Part shown: positions 53,348 through 61,505 of the stretch, piece after piece
Layout of the letters: each line of letters starts with the position of its first letter
Numbering within the stretch: position 1 is the stretch's first letter
Assembly: GCF_001500065.1 (NCBI RefSeq)
Contig: NZ_LQIN01000004.1
Coordinates: 1-64,000, forward strand
Direction of reading: 5' to 3'
Length of the DNA: 64,000 bases
Origin: Mycobacterium sp. IS-3022
GTDB lineage: Bacteria; Actinomycetota; Actinomycetes; Mycobacteriales; Mycobacteriaceae
Notes under the pieces: model-generated
What the model saw: only the letters and a program-made list of their open reading frames with translations
What the model was told of the DNA's origin: nothing
Database searches by the model: none
Translations under genes and position numbers: made by a program

Positions 53348-53571
53348 AAGCCCGCGGCCCGGTTCGCCTCATACACCTGCTCGGCATAGGAGTCGATGTT
53401 CAGCGCCGGCGCCGTGCGGGTTGTGTAGGTCTGCAGCGCACGACGAAGGTGTTCGTTTCGCAACGCTCGCTCGATCATCTCCGACCGATTCAGCCCGGCC
53501 GCCTTGGCATCGGCGTCAGCGTCGGCGAGCACGGTCGCATCGACAGTCACAGAGATCTTCTCTTTGGCCAT
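53344..53571 (-). CDS. Antitoxin (ribbon-helix-helix), module 3
   Basis: This 75-residue protein starts MAKEKISVTVDATVLADADA with the strand and LNRSEMIERALRNEHLRRAL as the helix of a ribbon-helix-helix domain, then a tail (SYAEQVYEANRAAGL) likely to bind the toxin. It lies upstream of the toxin on the minus strand with a four-base overlap. An AT-rich promoter region and repeat copy B lie upstream of it (53572-53716). Confidence 0.83.
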   Translation of the reverse strand: MAKEKISVTVDATVLADADADAKAAGLNRSEMIERALRNEHLRRALQTYTTRTAPALNIDSYAEQVYEANRAAGL

Positions 53572-54114
53572 ATAGACATACTACTAATGATCCTACTGTC
53601 CGCGGGCTCGCTCTTCTCGGAAGCCGCTGCACTCCCCTCCGTCCACAAGCAACTCCTCCCTGTCCCCTGCGCCTCCGCCAATACGTCACTGTGACGAATT
53701 AGCTTGTTTCGCAAGGGTATTCAACGTCACGTCAGGCTGACGTTCGACCCGATCTCCAATTGGTCCATGACATGGTCGAGAGCTGCCGGGCAGCGGCCAA
53801 ACGATCGACCGGCATTCGCAGCTGCCAGGCAACGACGACGTGCCGCCCAGCCTCATCGACTACCGGCAGCTGCAGCGACGGACGATGCCGACACCGGCGT
53901 GTGAATCAGCCGGCCTGATCGGAAAAATAAGACGAGAGTGACACCAGATGGACCCGCTGACAGCCACAACAATCGAACCTCTGATGTTTGCCGTGAACTA
54001 GTCCACGCAGCCGATCTGCAGAACAGTAGCAAAGCACCTGACGGCTGTGTAATCATGAACTAGCTGCGAAACACCCCAACGATGGGACTTACCGGCGAAC
54101 GGAGGAAACAACAA
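53572..54114. other. Gene-free region with 37-bp repeat copy B and a short inverted repeat
   Basis: This 543-base gap holds repeat copy B (53680-53716) and, just after it, AACGTCA-N8-TGACGTT (53723-53744), a 7-bp inverted repeat. Frames here are short and unconvincing; one of 17 codons at 53948-54001 (starting MDPLTATTIEPL) follows a purine-rich stretch and could be the remnant of a gene start. I see nothing else. Confidence 0.55.
53680..53716 (+). repeat. 37-bp intergenic repeat, copy B
   Basis: The copy begins AATACGTCACTGTGACGAAT, ends TTTCGCAAGG and is identical to copy A over the first 22 bases. It lies 108 bases upstream of the start of the module 3 antitoxin (which reads away from it). 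Confidence 0.8.
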
Positions 54115-54528
54115 ATGTGGCATTATCGGACCGTCGCCGGCGTCCTTGTAGCGGAAGGCTTGGCCGTCGGCTTCGCCGTGCTCTCCACGGGCGTGGCCGC
54201 TGCAGACTCGGTGGGTGCAGCCGGTGCGGCAGCTGAGGCGGAGTACGTCAGGCTGATACAACAAACTGGTTGGCAACCGCCGCCCTCAAATGACCCGATG
54301 AGAATGACTGTGCTCGAAGGCTATCTCGTCTGTGAGGTTGCACGAGCCGGGGCGGTTCCTAACCCGCTACTTTTCCCAGCTGCCCAAGCGACCCTGTGCC
54401 CTGACGTCGTCGATCCGGTGATTCCGGCAGCTCCCCCGCCGCCGCCCGCCGTTCCGCCGAGACCACTCACACCGCAAGAAGAGGCAATCATGAACAACCC
54501 GGAGTGGAACTCTACTTGGGTCAACTGA
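54115..54528 (+). CDS. DUF732-like secreted protein
   Basis: From ATG 54115, preceded by GGAGG, the 137-residue product begins MWHYRTVAGVLVAEGLAVGF with a signal peptide cut after TGVAAA-DS. The mature part has AEYVRLIQQTGWQPP, VLEGYLVCEVARAG, and TLCPD, the two-Cys helical pattern of mycobacterial DUF732. A Pro-rich stretch (AAPPPPPAVPPRP) and a short tail follow. DUF732 proteins are secreted, helical and without known function. It is set between repeat copies B and C. Confidence 0.78.
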   Translation: MWHYRTVAGVLVAEGLAVGFAVLSTGVAAADSVGAAGAAAEAEYVRLIQQTGWQPPPSNDPMRMTVLEGYLVCEVARAGAVPNPLLFPAAQATLCPDVVDPVIPAAPPPPPAVPPRPLTPQEEAIMNNPEWNSTWVN

Positions 54529-54628
54529 CAGCTCCGGCTATGGATGACGGCTGAGAAGGAGCACCGACCGCTATGGAGCAGTGCGTCGCTTGAGTCCCTG
54601 CCTCGGCGGACGGACCCATACCGAGCTC

Positions 54629-54665
54629 GTTACCTCACAGTGACGAATCCCGCTGTGCCGCAAGG
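54629..54665 (+). repeat. 37-bp intergenic repeat, copy C
   Basis: The copy begins GTTACCTCACAGTGACGAAT and ends GCCGCAAGG. It aligns gap-free with copy A at 29 of 37 positions, with a compensated dyad (TCACAGTGA for TCACTGTGA). It lies 100 bases downstream of the DUF732 gene and 94 bases upstream of the DUF4239 gene. Confidence 0.75.
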
Positions 54666-54759
54666 GCGACACGGCTGCGCTCGTCGGTACAGTTGCCCAA
54701 CCAGCATTCAGCGCAGTGCAATCTGGCGACCAAGCGACCGAATCTGGCGCCGCGACGAA

Positions 54760-55569
54760 ATGTTGGCTGGCATCCTGTCAACCATGGGCGACTTTGGAGT
54801 GATCGGCGCTTGGCTACTGCTTGCCGCCGTAATCGTCGGCGGGGTGGCGTTAGCGATCGGCAGCGTGCTGCTCGCCAGCCGCATCGTTGCCCGGAACTCG
54901 CGCCCGGAGCACAACTCGATACTGTCGCCGTTCCTCACGGTGGTCGGCCTGATTTACGGTGCTCTCCTTGGGTTCACCGTGGTTGTCGGGTGGCAGCAGT
55001 ACCTCTCGGCTGAGACGAATGTCGCCCAAGAGGCGTCTCTACTCAAGACGATGTACCGTCAGACCGTCGCAATGCCGCAGCCCGAACAATCGCAGGTGCG
55101 CGAGCAGCTCCGCAAGTACGCCGCCGCCATGCAAGGTCCGGAATGGGGCAAGAACGAGTTCGGCAACATCAGCAACGACGGCCGAGCGGCGATCACAGCC
55201 ATGTACCGGATCGTCGGTGCTGACAAGCCAGGTGCTGCGGCCAGCCCGGTCGACCAGCAGTTCCTCAGCCAATTGACGGAAATGTCGTCCGTCCGCAGCG
55301 CACGGATCCTGGACGCCAAACCGCGCATCCCGACGCTGTTGTGGTGCGCATTGATCTTCGGCGGCCTTGTCCTGATCATGCTCACCAGCAACATGCGACT
55401 CGCTGATAGCCGTGCTCATATCGTCTTGGTCAGTGCCGTCACCGTGCTGCTTGTCCTGCTGCTGTACCTCATCTTTGTCCTGGACCACCCGTTTGGACCG
55501 ATGGGCGTTACCCCAGAACCTTTTTCAGAGGCTTTCATGGTGTTCGATCTGGTCGACAGGGGAACGTGA
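54760..55569 (+). CDS. DUF4239 (bestrophin-like) membrane protein
   Basis: From ATG 54760 the protein has 269 residues; ATG 54784 is an alternative. Two N-terminal helices (VIGAWLLLAAVIVGGVALAI; FLTVVGLIYGALLGFTVVVG) and two C-terminal helices (LLWCALIFGGLVLIMLTS; VSAVTVLLVLLLYLIFVLDH) enclose a ~110-residue soluble loop with QLTEMSSVRSARILDAKPRI. This is the DUF4239 layout, thought to resemble bestrophin channels. In-frame codons back to 54544 overlap repeat copy C, so they were left out. Function unknown. Confidence 0.8.
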   Translation: MLAGILSTMGDFGVIGAWLLLAAVIVGGVALAIGSVLLASRIVARNSRPEHNSILSPFLTVVGLIYGALLGFTVVVGWQQYLSAETNVAQEASLLKTMYRQTVAMPQPEQSQVREQLRKYAAAMQGPEWGKNEFGNISNDGRAAITAMYRIVGADKPGAAASPVDQQFLSQLTEMSSVRSARILDAKPRIPTLLWCALIFGGLVLIMLTSNMRLADSRAHIVLVSAVTVLLVLLLYLIFVLDHPFGPMGVTPEPFSEAFMVFDLVDRGT

Positions 55570-55657
55570 GCGTCACGTTGCGAAACTCGGCCCAACCGGT
55601 GCAAGCGGCTTGTGCCAATCAACGGACAACGCGATCACAGTGCGGCATCGTTGTCAC

Positions 55658-56062
55658 ATGAGCCCCAAGGTTCCGACTCCCAAGGAGATCAAGGAAGCCG
55701 CACAGTCGGCGGCCGATACCGCACAGTCGCTCGCGAGCGAAGCCATGCGCATTCCGCCGGCATCGATACAGCTGGCTAGTCAATTGCCGGATCTCATCGA
55801 GAATCTGGCCACTGCTACCGAGCGCCTCAACACGGCGATCGACCGCGCGGAACGCTATCTCGCACTGGCCGATCCGATGATCCGGACCATGGACTCGATC
55901 CTGCCCCAACTCGAGGCGCTTGTGGCGACCGGCAACGAGGTGTACAACTCCGTGTCGCGTATCCCAGGCGTTTCCACCGTCGGCCGGTTCGCGAGTCGAG
56001 GTTCGAGCCAGCCGCCGAGCAAGAAGTCCTCGGGCGGCCGGACAACGCGGAAGAAGCCCTGA
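55658..56062 (+). CDS. Hypothetical amphipathic/coiled-coil protein with basic tail
   Basis: From ATG 55658 the 134-residue protein is MSPKVPTPKEIKEAAQSAAD and continues with long heptad-like helices (IENLATATERLNTAIDRAER; MDSILPQLEALVATGNEVYN). The last 25 residues are rich in Ser, Lys and Arg (KKSSGGRTTRKKP), suggesting binding to nucleic acid or to a negatively charged membrane. No domain is recognised. It follows the DUF4239 gene by 88 bases. Its 3' end is convergent with the thioesterase. Confidence 0.6.
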   Translation: MSPKVPTPKEIKEAAQSAADTAQSLASEAMRIPPASIQLASQLPDLIENLATATERLNTAIDRAERYLALADPMIRTMDSILPQLEALVATGNEVYNSVSRIPGVSTVGRFASRGSSQPPSKKSSGGRTTRKKP

Positions 56063-56081
56063 CCGCCTGGTGGAGCCGTGA

Positions 56082-56903
56082 TCACTCGTAGTTGATCTCG
56101 CCCCTCGGGAATGGTCGATTCCTGAAGTCGATCTGCGCGGCCGGGTTCGCCACCGCCGTCACCATGCCGGACCCGAACGCGCCCTGGCGGTCGAACAACG
56201 TCGCGGTCCCCACTGCGATGCCGTCGGCCGCCCAGTGCGAGTCGCCCTGCACGAGGATCCAGTCGTCGACCGGTAGTCGCGACATCGCGACGGTCAGATC
56301 CCCGTTGATATAGCCGATTCCGTCGGTGCCGAGGTTGGTCACCAGGCTGGTCGACTCCGCGACCGTGACGGCTCTGGCGAACGGCGAAACCTTCTCGCCC
56401 GCAACGATGTTCGCACTCGAAAAGTAGAAGCGCTTGCGTGAGGTGTTCTGGTGCGCGGCGGGTGAACGTGTCCATCCGCCGTCGTCGCTGCCGATGTACG
56501 GCGCCAGCGTGTCGTCTCGCTCAGGAAGCTCGGGAGCAGAATCCGGTGTGGCCCATTCCTGCCCGGGTGGCGGCGACGACCGCCGGTACTGCACGAGGGT
56601 GGCATGTGCGACCGGGCGGCCGTCCTGCACCACATCGCATTCCGCGTTACGCACTCGGCGTCCGTCCCGTATCAGCCGTACCTCGACGGTGGTGGGGACG
56701 TTTCGCGCGGCCCGAAACAGATCCACCGTGAGCCGTGTCGGCATGAACTCGGCTGAGCCGTAGTGGTTCTCCAGCGTCTGCGCAGCCAACCCGACGATGG
56801 ATGGACCGTTGAGGTGGTCATCGCCCCAATGGCTTTGGGCGAACACGGTCGGCATGAATTTACCGTCCGTGGTCGGGGTGAAATACGCAGGCTCGGTGGT
56901 CAT
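56082..56903 (-). CDS. Acyl-CoA thioesterase-like double hotdog protein
   Basis: From ATG 56903 the protein has 273 residues. It has two hotdog halves: SHWGDDHLNGPSIVGLAAQT with TRLTVDLFRAARNVPTTVEV in the first and ESTSLVTNLGTDGIGYINGD with DSHWAADGIAVGTATLFDRQ in the second. This is the TesB-like thioesterase layout found in actinobacteria. It should hydrolyse acyl-CoAs. It is the last gene of the TetR/SDR/thioesterase operon, 37 bases after the SDR stop. Confidence 0.8.
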   Translation of the reverse strand: MTTEPAYFTPTTDGKFMPTVFAQSHWGDDHLNGPSIVGLAAQTLENHYGSAEFMPTRLTVDLFRAARNVPTTVEVRLIRDGRRVRNAECDVVQDGRPVAHATLVQYRRSSPPPGQEWATPDSAPELPERDDTLAPYIGSDDGGWTRSPAAHQNTSRKRFYFSSANIVAGEKVSPFARAVTVAESTSLVTNLGTDGIGYINGDLTVAMSRLPVDDWILVQGDSHWAADGIAVGTATLFDRQGAFGSGMVTAVANPAAQIDFRNRPFPRGEINYE

Positions 56904-56940
56904 TGGCGGATCTTCGCACAAGGTGTCGGCGGGCCGGCGG

Positions 56941-57642
56941 TCAGGTGTTGCGACCGCCGTTGACGCCGAGGATCTGCCCGGTGATGTAGCCGGCCTCTTC
57001 CGAGATCAGGAATGCGCATGCCGCCGCGATGTCTTCGGGCTTTCCCATGCGGCGCACGGGCGTCGCATCGATGGTGGCCTGGATGTTCCCGAGGTTGCCC
57101 CGCGCCTCGGCCGCCCGCAGCATCGGGGTGTCGATGAAGCCGGGCGGCACGGCGTTCACCGTGATACCGGCTGGGCCGTACTCCAGTGCCAACGTTTTCG
57201 TCAGGCCGTTGACCGCCGACTTCGCCGCAACATAGTGCGCCATGTACGGCGCGCCGGAGTGGGTGCTCGACGAGGAGGTGTTGACGATCCTGCCCCAGCC
57301 CGCCTCGACCATGTCGGACAACACGGCCTGGATGCAGTGGAAGACGCCGTTGAGGTTGACGTCGATGACGCGCTGCCATTGCTCGAACGTGATGTCGCTG
57401 AACCGCGAGAACCCGTCGAGGCCAGCAGCATTGACCAGGATCGTCACCGGCCCGAGTCGGGCGCGGACGGCCGACACCGCGGCGTCGACCTGTTCGCGGT
57501 CGGTCACATCGGCGGTGAACGCCAACTCGTCCTCGTTCGGCGTCAGGTCGACGACGGCGACGTGGTACCCACCGGCGCGAAGCCTGTCCACGACCGCACG
57601 ACCGATCCCCGAGCCGCCGCCCGTGACCACCGCTGTCTTCAT
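56941..57642 (-). CDS. Short-chain dehydrogenase/reductase (FabG-like)
   Basis: This 233-residue protein has the cofactor motif VTGGGSGIGRAV, NAAGLDGF (NAG motif), a Ser in VNTSSSSTHS, the Tyr-Lys pair in HYVAAKSAVN, and VPPGFIDTPML. The SDR triad Ser-Tyr-Lys is complete. Substrate is likely a hydroxyacyl-CoA or alcohol; NAD(P) preference is not clear from the sequence. It lies between the TetR regulator (4 bases upstream) and the thioesterase. Confidence 0.88.
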   Translation of the reverse strand: MKTAVVTGGGSGIGRAVVDRLRAGGYHVAVVDLTPNEDELAFTADVTDREQVDAAVSAVRARLGPVTILVNAAGLDGFSRFSDITFEQWQRVIDVNLNGVFHCIQAVLSDMVEAGWGRIVNTSSSSTHSGAPYMAHYVAAKSAVNGLTKTLALEYGPAGITVNAVPPGFIDTPMLRAAEARGNLGNIQATIDATPVRRMGKPEDIAAACAFLISEEAGYITGQILGVNGGRNT

Positions 57643-57646
57643 CTGC

Positions 57647-58246
57647 TCATCCCTTTCGTTGATGCGTTGAGCGCCGTGGCGTTCGCAATCCCAGCGTTCG
57701 TCTGCCTGCGTCCATCAGATGTGCGGCCAGTGCAGCGTCGTCGAACTGCACCCACATCGGTCCCACCGCTCCGGCCAGGCCCGCGAAGACCATCGCCGCC
57801 TTGATCTCCCCCGCCGGGCCCGGTTCGACATCGGCGAGCAGTCGCAGCTGCCGGGTGATCAGATCGCGCCAGTCGCGACGCTGCTGCAGCGCGGTGGCGA
57901 CGCTGGGGTCGGCGGCCAGGACCGCGACGAGCCCCCGGTTGCGCACGGCCACATCCGCGTAACCGCTCAGCATCCATTCCGCCCTGGCGTGCGGGGTGCC
58001 GCGTTCTTCCGCCGCTTCGACGACCGTGCGCAGCTCCCCCAGTATCGGCTCGAGCACCGCCCCGAGAAGCTCCTCACGGGTCCGAAAGTGGTGGTATATC
58101 GCCGCTTTCGTGAATCCGAGTTCGTCGGCGATCATCTGCAGTGACGTCCCGGCGAAGCTGTGTCGGGTAAACAGCGCGACCGCGGCGTCGATGAGGCGCT
58201 GCCGGGTGTCCGTGGCGTCGGTTCTGTCCATCGCGGCGCCAACCAT
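57647..58246 (-). CDS. TetR-family regulator
   Basis: From ATG 58246 (or ATG 58231) the protein has ~199 residues. The N-terminal helix-turn-helix is TRQRLIDAAVALFTRHSFAG, TSLQMIADELGFTKAAIYHH, FRTREEL. The rest is helical with no identifiable ligand residues. It is the first gene of a three-gene operon with SDR and thioesterase, and a palindrome lies just upstream (58259-58274). Such regulators often respond to acyl-CoA thioesters, which would fit the downstream enzymes; that is inference. Confidence 0.85.
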   Translation of the reverse strand: MVGAAMDRTDATDTRQRLIDAAVALFTRHSFAGTSLQMIADELGFTKAAIYHHFRTREELLGAVLEPILGELRTVVEAAEERGTPHARAEWMLSGYADVAVRNRGLVAVLAADPSVATALQQRRDWRDLITRQLRLLADVEPGPAGEIKAAMVFAGLAGAVGPMWVQFDDAALAAHLMDAGRRTLGLRTPRRSTHQRKG

Positions 58247-58258
58247 CACAAAATCCTG

Positions 58259-58274
58259 CTTTACGATCGTCAAG
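58259..58274. promoter_or_regulatory. Near-perfect palindrome upstream of the TetR operon
   Basis: CTTTACGATCGTCAAG has one mismatched pair over 16 bases, centred on ACGATCGT. It lies 12 bases before the TetR ATG at 58246. A second copy of the half-site, GACCGTAAAGC, lies further upstream at about 58288-58298. Both suit autorepression by the TetR protein. Confidence 0.6.
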
Positions 58275-58296
58275 TTTTTACTAGCCGACCGTAAAG

Positions 58297-59412
58297 CTAC
58301 CAGACGACCGTCAACGCCCCGTCCGACTCCCAGCGCACCCTCGTGGCGAACCGGGCGCTCATCTGCTCAACCGACGCGCGCAGCCATTCGGCATCCGAAT
58401 CCGCGGCGCGTTCGAGCCGCATCCGGCGCATCCTCATCGGCACCAGTGTCAGCTGGGTGAGTCGGCCGCTGTGGCGGTCAATCGACGCGAAGTACAGCAA
58501 TCGCAGATCGTGCCGGAACGCCTCGTATGTGGCGATGCCCTCGTAGTCGTCGATCGTGTCGCCGCACCCGTACAGGATCAGCTTGCCGCGATACACCTCG
58601 ATCGGTCGCGGATGGTGGGACGAATGACCGTGTACGACATCGACGCCCTCATCGACGAGCCGATGCGCGAAGCGGATTTGCGCCTCGTCGACCTCGTAGC
58701 CCCAATTCGAGCCCCAGTGCATCGATACGACGGTGATGTCGCCGGGCCGCTTCTCGGCCAGGGTGCGGCCCGCGACCGCCGCTGCGGCGCAGTCGGACAG
58801 GTCGGAAACAAGCGCAACACCGGGCCGGCTGTCCGTCGCGGCCCAGCCCGACGGGATGCCGCTCGAGGGGAAACCGATCGCGCTCACCACTGCGCGGGTA
58901 CCACCGGACATCTCGACGACCGCCGGTCGCGAAGCCTCTTCGATGTCTGAACCCGCTCCGGCACAGCGTGTTTCACCGCCGACGACGCGCAACGTCTCAG
59001 CCAGACCGGCATGGCCGAAGTCAAGAGTGTGGTTGTTCGCGAGCACGCAGACGTCGGGCCTGACCGCGCTGAGGCAACCGATGTTGTGCGGGTGCATCCG
59101 GTAGTGCACCGCCTTGCGGGGTGCGAACTCGCTGCTGGTCGTGACGCTCGTTTCCAGGTTGATCACGCGGACATCGGGAGTCATCTCGTCGAGGATCGAC
59201 AGCGCGTCTCCCCACGGCCAACTGACGTCGACCGGCGCGGGAACGGGTCCGTTGATGCGCTCGGCGAGCCGCACATAGGTTCGGGCATCGGAGACCACGG
59301 ATTCGCGCAGCCTCGGGTCTCCCGGGTGCGGCAGGATCTGATCGATGCCGCGACCCGTCATCACGTCTCCGGTGAGGAAGACGACGGCATCGGACCCCGT
59401 CGCGCGCGCCAC
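58297..59412 (-). CDS. CapA-family metallophosphatase-fold protein
   Basis: This 371-residue protein starts at GTG (MARATGSDAVVFLTGDVM). Motifs FLTGDVMTGRGIDQ, INLETSVT, VCVLANNHTLDFGHAGL, VVSMHWGSNWGYE and VVHGHSSHHPRPIEVY are those of the CapA/PgsA family: Asp, Asn-His and His ligands of a calcineurin-like site. CapA proteins help assemble or release poly-gamma-glutamate in bacilli; in actinobacteria the role is not settled. No signal peptide or membrane helix is seen, so it may act inside the cell. It follows the methyltransferase by 18 bases and precedes the TetR operon on the same strand. Confidence 0.82.
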   Translation of the reverse strand: MARATGSDAVVFLTGDVMTGRGIDQILPHPGDPRLRESVVSDARTYVRLAERINGPVPAPVDVSWPWGDALSILDEMTPDVRVINLETSVTTSSEFAPRKAVHYRMHPHNIGCLSAVRPDVCVLANNHTLDFGHAGLAETLRVVGGETRCAGAGSDIEEASRPAVVEMSGGTRAVVSAIGFPSSGIPSGWAATDSRPGVALVSDLSDCAAAAVAGRTLAEKRPGDITVVSMHWGSNWGYEVDEAQIRFAHRLVDEGVDVVHGHSSHHPRPIEVYRGKLILYGCGDTIDDYEGIATYEAFRHDLRLLYFASIDRHSGRLTQLTLVPMRMRRMRLERAADSDAEWLRASVEQMSARFATRVRWESDGALTVVW

Positions 59413-59430
59413 GGTTTCATTGTCCGCCGG

Positions 59431-60045
59431 TCACGGTCGGTTGGCCCGCACCACCCACACGTCGCGGCGGCCCACTTTCCGGGTCTCCGCCTCGATGTCG
59501 CCGAAGCCCGCGGAGCGGCACTGCGCCACAAAGGAATCGACTTGCTGCCGGGTCCATCCGTGACTGGCGATACCCGTCGCTCCCGGTGGTGATTGACGCT
59601 CGACGGCGAGCAGTCGGCCACCCGGGACCAACAGCCGGTGCGCCTCGCTCAGCCCGGCGTCCAGGTCCTTCCAGTGGTGCACCGTCGCCAGCGACCACAC
59701 CACCGTGGCCGAACCGTCCGGCAGTGGCACCCGCTCGGCGACGCCCTGTCGCCAGTCGATCGCCGCGTCGCGCGTGCAGAGGCGGGCGAGCCGAAGCATC
59801 ACCGGGGCGGGGTCGACGCCGGTCACCGTCGCGCCGCGGCGTGCTGCCTCACGGGCGGCCGTGCCGGGCCCGCATCCGATGTCGACCACCCTGTCCTGTC
59901 GGGACACCCCGACGGCGTCGGCGGCCAGGCGCGCATTGGCGCGGCCCACGATCAGAAAGGCAAGCCCGCACAACGCTCCCACGGGGCCGGAGAAGCCCGG
60001 GTGGTCGGCGTGGTGGTTGGCGGGCATTTCCACGGGAGATGTCAT
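59431..60045 (-). CDS. Class I SAM-dependent methyltransferase
   Basis: This 204-residue protein has motif I VVDIGCGPGTAAREAARRG, VTGVDPAPVMLRLA, ATVVWSLATVHHW, and LLVPGGRLLAVE. It is a UbiE/Coq5-type class I methyltransferase. It is transcribed from the divergent promoter shared with a MerR gene and runs into CapA. Induction by the MerR regulator is inferred from the promoter. The substrate is not known. Confidence 0.83.
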   Translation of the reverse strand: MTSPVEMPANHHADHPGFSGPVGALCGLAFLIVGRANARLAADAVGVSRQDRVVDIGCGPGTAAREAARRGATVTGVDPAPVMLRLARLCTRDAAIDWRQGVAERVPLPDGSATVVWSLATVHHWKDLDAGLSEAHRLLVPGGRLLAVERQSPPGATGIASHGWTRQQVDSFVAQCRSAGFGDIEAETRKVGRRDVWVVRANRP

Positions 60046-60052
60046 GGTTGCG

Positions 60053-60083
60053 AGCTTGCCGGTTCAAGTCGACTTGAAGTCAA
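60053..60083 (-). promoter_or_regulatory. MerR-type promoter (19-bp spacer) with a perfect 16-bp palindrome
   Basis: On the minus strand TTGACT (60083-60078) and CAAGCT (60058-60053) are separated by 19 bases. The palindrome TTCAAGTCGACTTGAA (60063-60078) spans the -35 end of the spacer. This is the layout of MerR activation, and the divergent gene at 60092 encodes a MerR protein. The same region probably carries the promoter of the MerR gene on the plus strand. Confidence 0.8.
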
Positions 60084-60091
60084 ATGTCGGT

Positions 60092-60586
60092 ATGGAAACG
60101 ATCCCGATCGGCGAGGCGGCGGCCCGGCTCCAGATGACGTCGTCGGCTCTGCGGTACTACGACGAGCGCGGCCTGGTGTGCCCGCAGGCGCGGCGCGCCG
60201 GCACCCGCATGTACGGGCCCGAGGAGCTTCGCCGGTTGGCGTTCCTCAAGATCTTTCACCGATTGGGGCTGCCGCTCGACACCGCCGCCGCGGTCCTCGA
60301 CGCGCCCAGCCCGCAATGGCGCGACCTCGTTCGCGAGCAGATCGCCCACCTCGACGACGTCATCGCCCAGGCCCGCGGCGCGCAGGACTTCCTCACCCAC
60401 GCCCTGCACTGTCCGACGGATCACCCGGTGCGCGAGTGCCCGACGATGACCGGCGCACTGGATCGACTGGTCGACGGTATGTCGGTCGAGGAACTCGCGT
60501 CCGAGCGCGGCGGCGACCCGGGCGATACCACTCGCGGTTTCTGGGTAGGCACTGTGGACGACCGCGAAGGGGCCAGTCACACATGA
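60092..60586 (+). CDS. MerR-family regulator
   Basis: From ATG 60092 the protein has 164 residues: IPIGEAAARLQMTSSALRYY, DERGLVCPQARRAGTRMYGP and ELRRLAFLKIFHRLGLP are the MerR winged helix. A coiled dimerisation helix (RDLVREQIAHLDDVIAQARG) follows. The effector domain has Cys in ALHCPTDHPVRECPTM, two cysteines in a CxxxxxxxxC-like arrangement that could sense metal or thiol chemistry. It overlaps the next gene (ATGA) and is divergent from the methyltransferase. Confidence 0.87.
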   Translation: METIPIGEAAARLQMTSSALRYYDERGLVCPQARRAGTRMYGPEELRRLAFLKIFHRLGLPLDTAAAVLDAPSPQWRDLVREQIAHLDDVIAQARGAQDFLTHALHCPTDHPVRECPTMTGALDRLVDGMSVEELASERGGDPGDTTRGFWVGTVDDREGASHT

Positions 60587-61467
60587 CCGACATCAACTTT
60601 CTCGAGTTGCACGGTGACCGTGTGGCCTATCGAGACATCGGTGACGGCGAAGAGGCATTGTTGTTGATCCACGGAATGGCCGGCAGTTCCGAAACGTGGC
60701 GGGCCGTCATCCCCCAGTTGTCGCGGAAATACCGCGTGGTCGCACCCGACCTGCTGGGACACGGTCAGTCCGACAAGCCGCGCGGCGACTACTCCCTGGG
60801 CGCGTTCGCGGTGTGGCTGCGCGATCTACTCGACGAGCTGAAAATTTCCCGTGCCACCGTGGTCGGGCAATCGCTCGGCGGCGGCGTGGCCATGCAGTTT
60901 GTCTATCAACACCCCGACCGGTGTCAACGGCTGGTGCTCATCAGCAGCGGCGGTCTGGGTCCCGATGTGGGCTGGACGCTGCGGCTGCTGTCGGCGCCCG
61001 GTTCGGAGTTTTTGCTCCCACTCATCGCGCCGCGGGCGATCCTGGCCGCGGGCAACAGGCTGCGCAACTGGTTCTCCACCGCTGGTATCCAATCGCCCCG
61101 AGGCGCAGAGATGTGGAGCGCCTATTCCTCACTTGCAGACGCCCAGACCCGCCACGCGTTCCTTCGCACGCTGCGCTCCGTGGTCGACTATCGCGGGCAG
61201 GCGGTCAGCGCGCTGAACCGGCTGCACGTCGCATCGGAGATGCCCGTCATGGCTATCTGGGGTGACCAGGATCGCATCATCCCGGTCGACCACGCGTACA
61301 TGGCGCAAGAAGCGCGGCCCGAATGCCGGCTCGAAGTGCTCGAAGGCGTCGGCCACTTCCCGCACGTGGAACGCCCGAGTGAGGTGGTGGATCTGCTCGA
61401 CGACTTCATCGCCACCACACCGGACGGTGCAGACCCGGCACCGGCTCCCGCGGACCACCGGACATAA
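60583..61467 (+). CDS. Alpha/beta hydrolase
   Basis: This 294-residue protein starts at an ATG overlapping the MerR stop. LLIHGMAGSSETW (oxyanion HG), VVGQSLGGGVAMQF (Ser nucleophile in GQSLGG), GDQDRIIPVDH (acid) and GVGHFPHVERP (His) form the triad. A helical cap is visible (LLSAPGSEFLLPLIAPRAIL). It belongs to the esterase/epoxide hydrolase-like group. It is translationally coupled to the MerR protein, so it is likely part of the response to the compound sensed. Confidence 0.85.
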   Translation: MTDINFLELHGDRVAYRDIGDGEEALLLIHGMAGSSETWRAVIPQLSRKYRVVAPDLLGHGQSDKPRGDYSLGAFAVWLRDLLDELKISRATVVGQSLGGGVAMQFVYQHPDRCQRLVLISSGGLGPDVGWTLRLLSAPGSEFLLPLIAPRAILAAGNRLRNWFSTAGIQSPRGAEMWSAYSSLADAQTRHAFLRTLRSVVDYRGQAVSALNRLHVASEMPVMAIWGDQDRIIPVDHAYMAQEARPECRLEVLEGVGHFPHVERPSEVVDLLDDFIATTPDGADPAPAPADHRT

Positions 61468-61505
61468 TCGACAGAACCGAAGATGGGCTAACGATCGGAG
61501 CGGGC

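Noticed and set aside
53704..54056. Short frames on both strands between toxin-antitoxin module 3 and the DUF732 gene
   Set aside because: No ribosome site, no conserved motif, and composition typical of intergenic DNA.
52897..54665. CRISPR array
   Set aside because: Only three repeat copies, separated by hundreds of bases containing genes, with no regular short spacers and no cas genes.
55566..55610. Possible fourth copy of the 37-bp repeat
   Set aside because: CGTCACGTTGCGAAAC resembles the core and the spacing from copy C (~940 bp) is tempting, but too many positions differ to call it.
51239..56062. Integrated phage or transposon
   Set aside because: No integrase, transposase, terminase or attachment pair was seen; the region looks accessory but its mode of entry is not shown.
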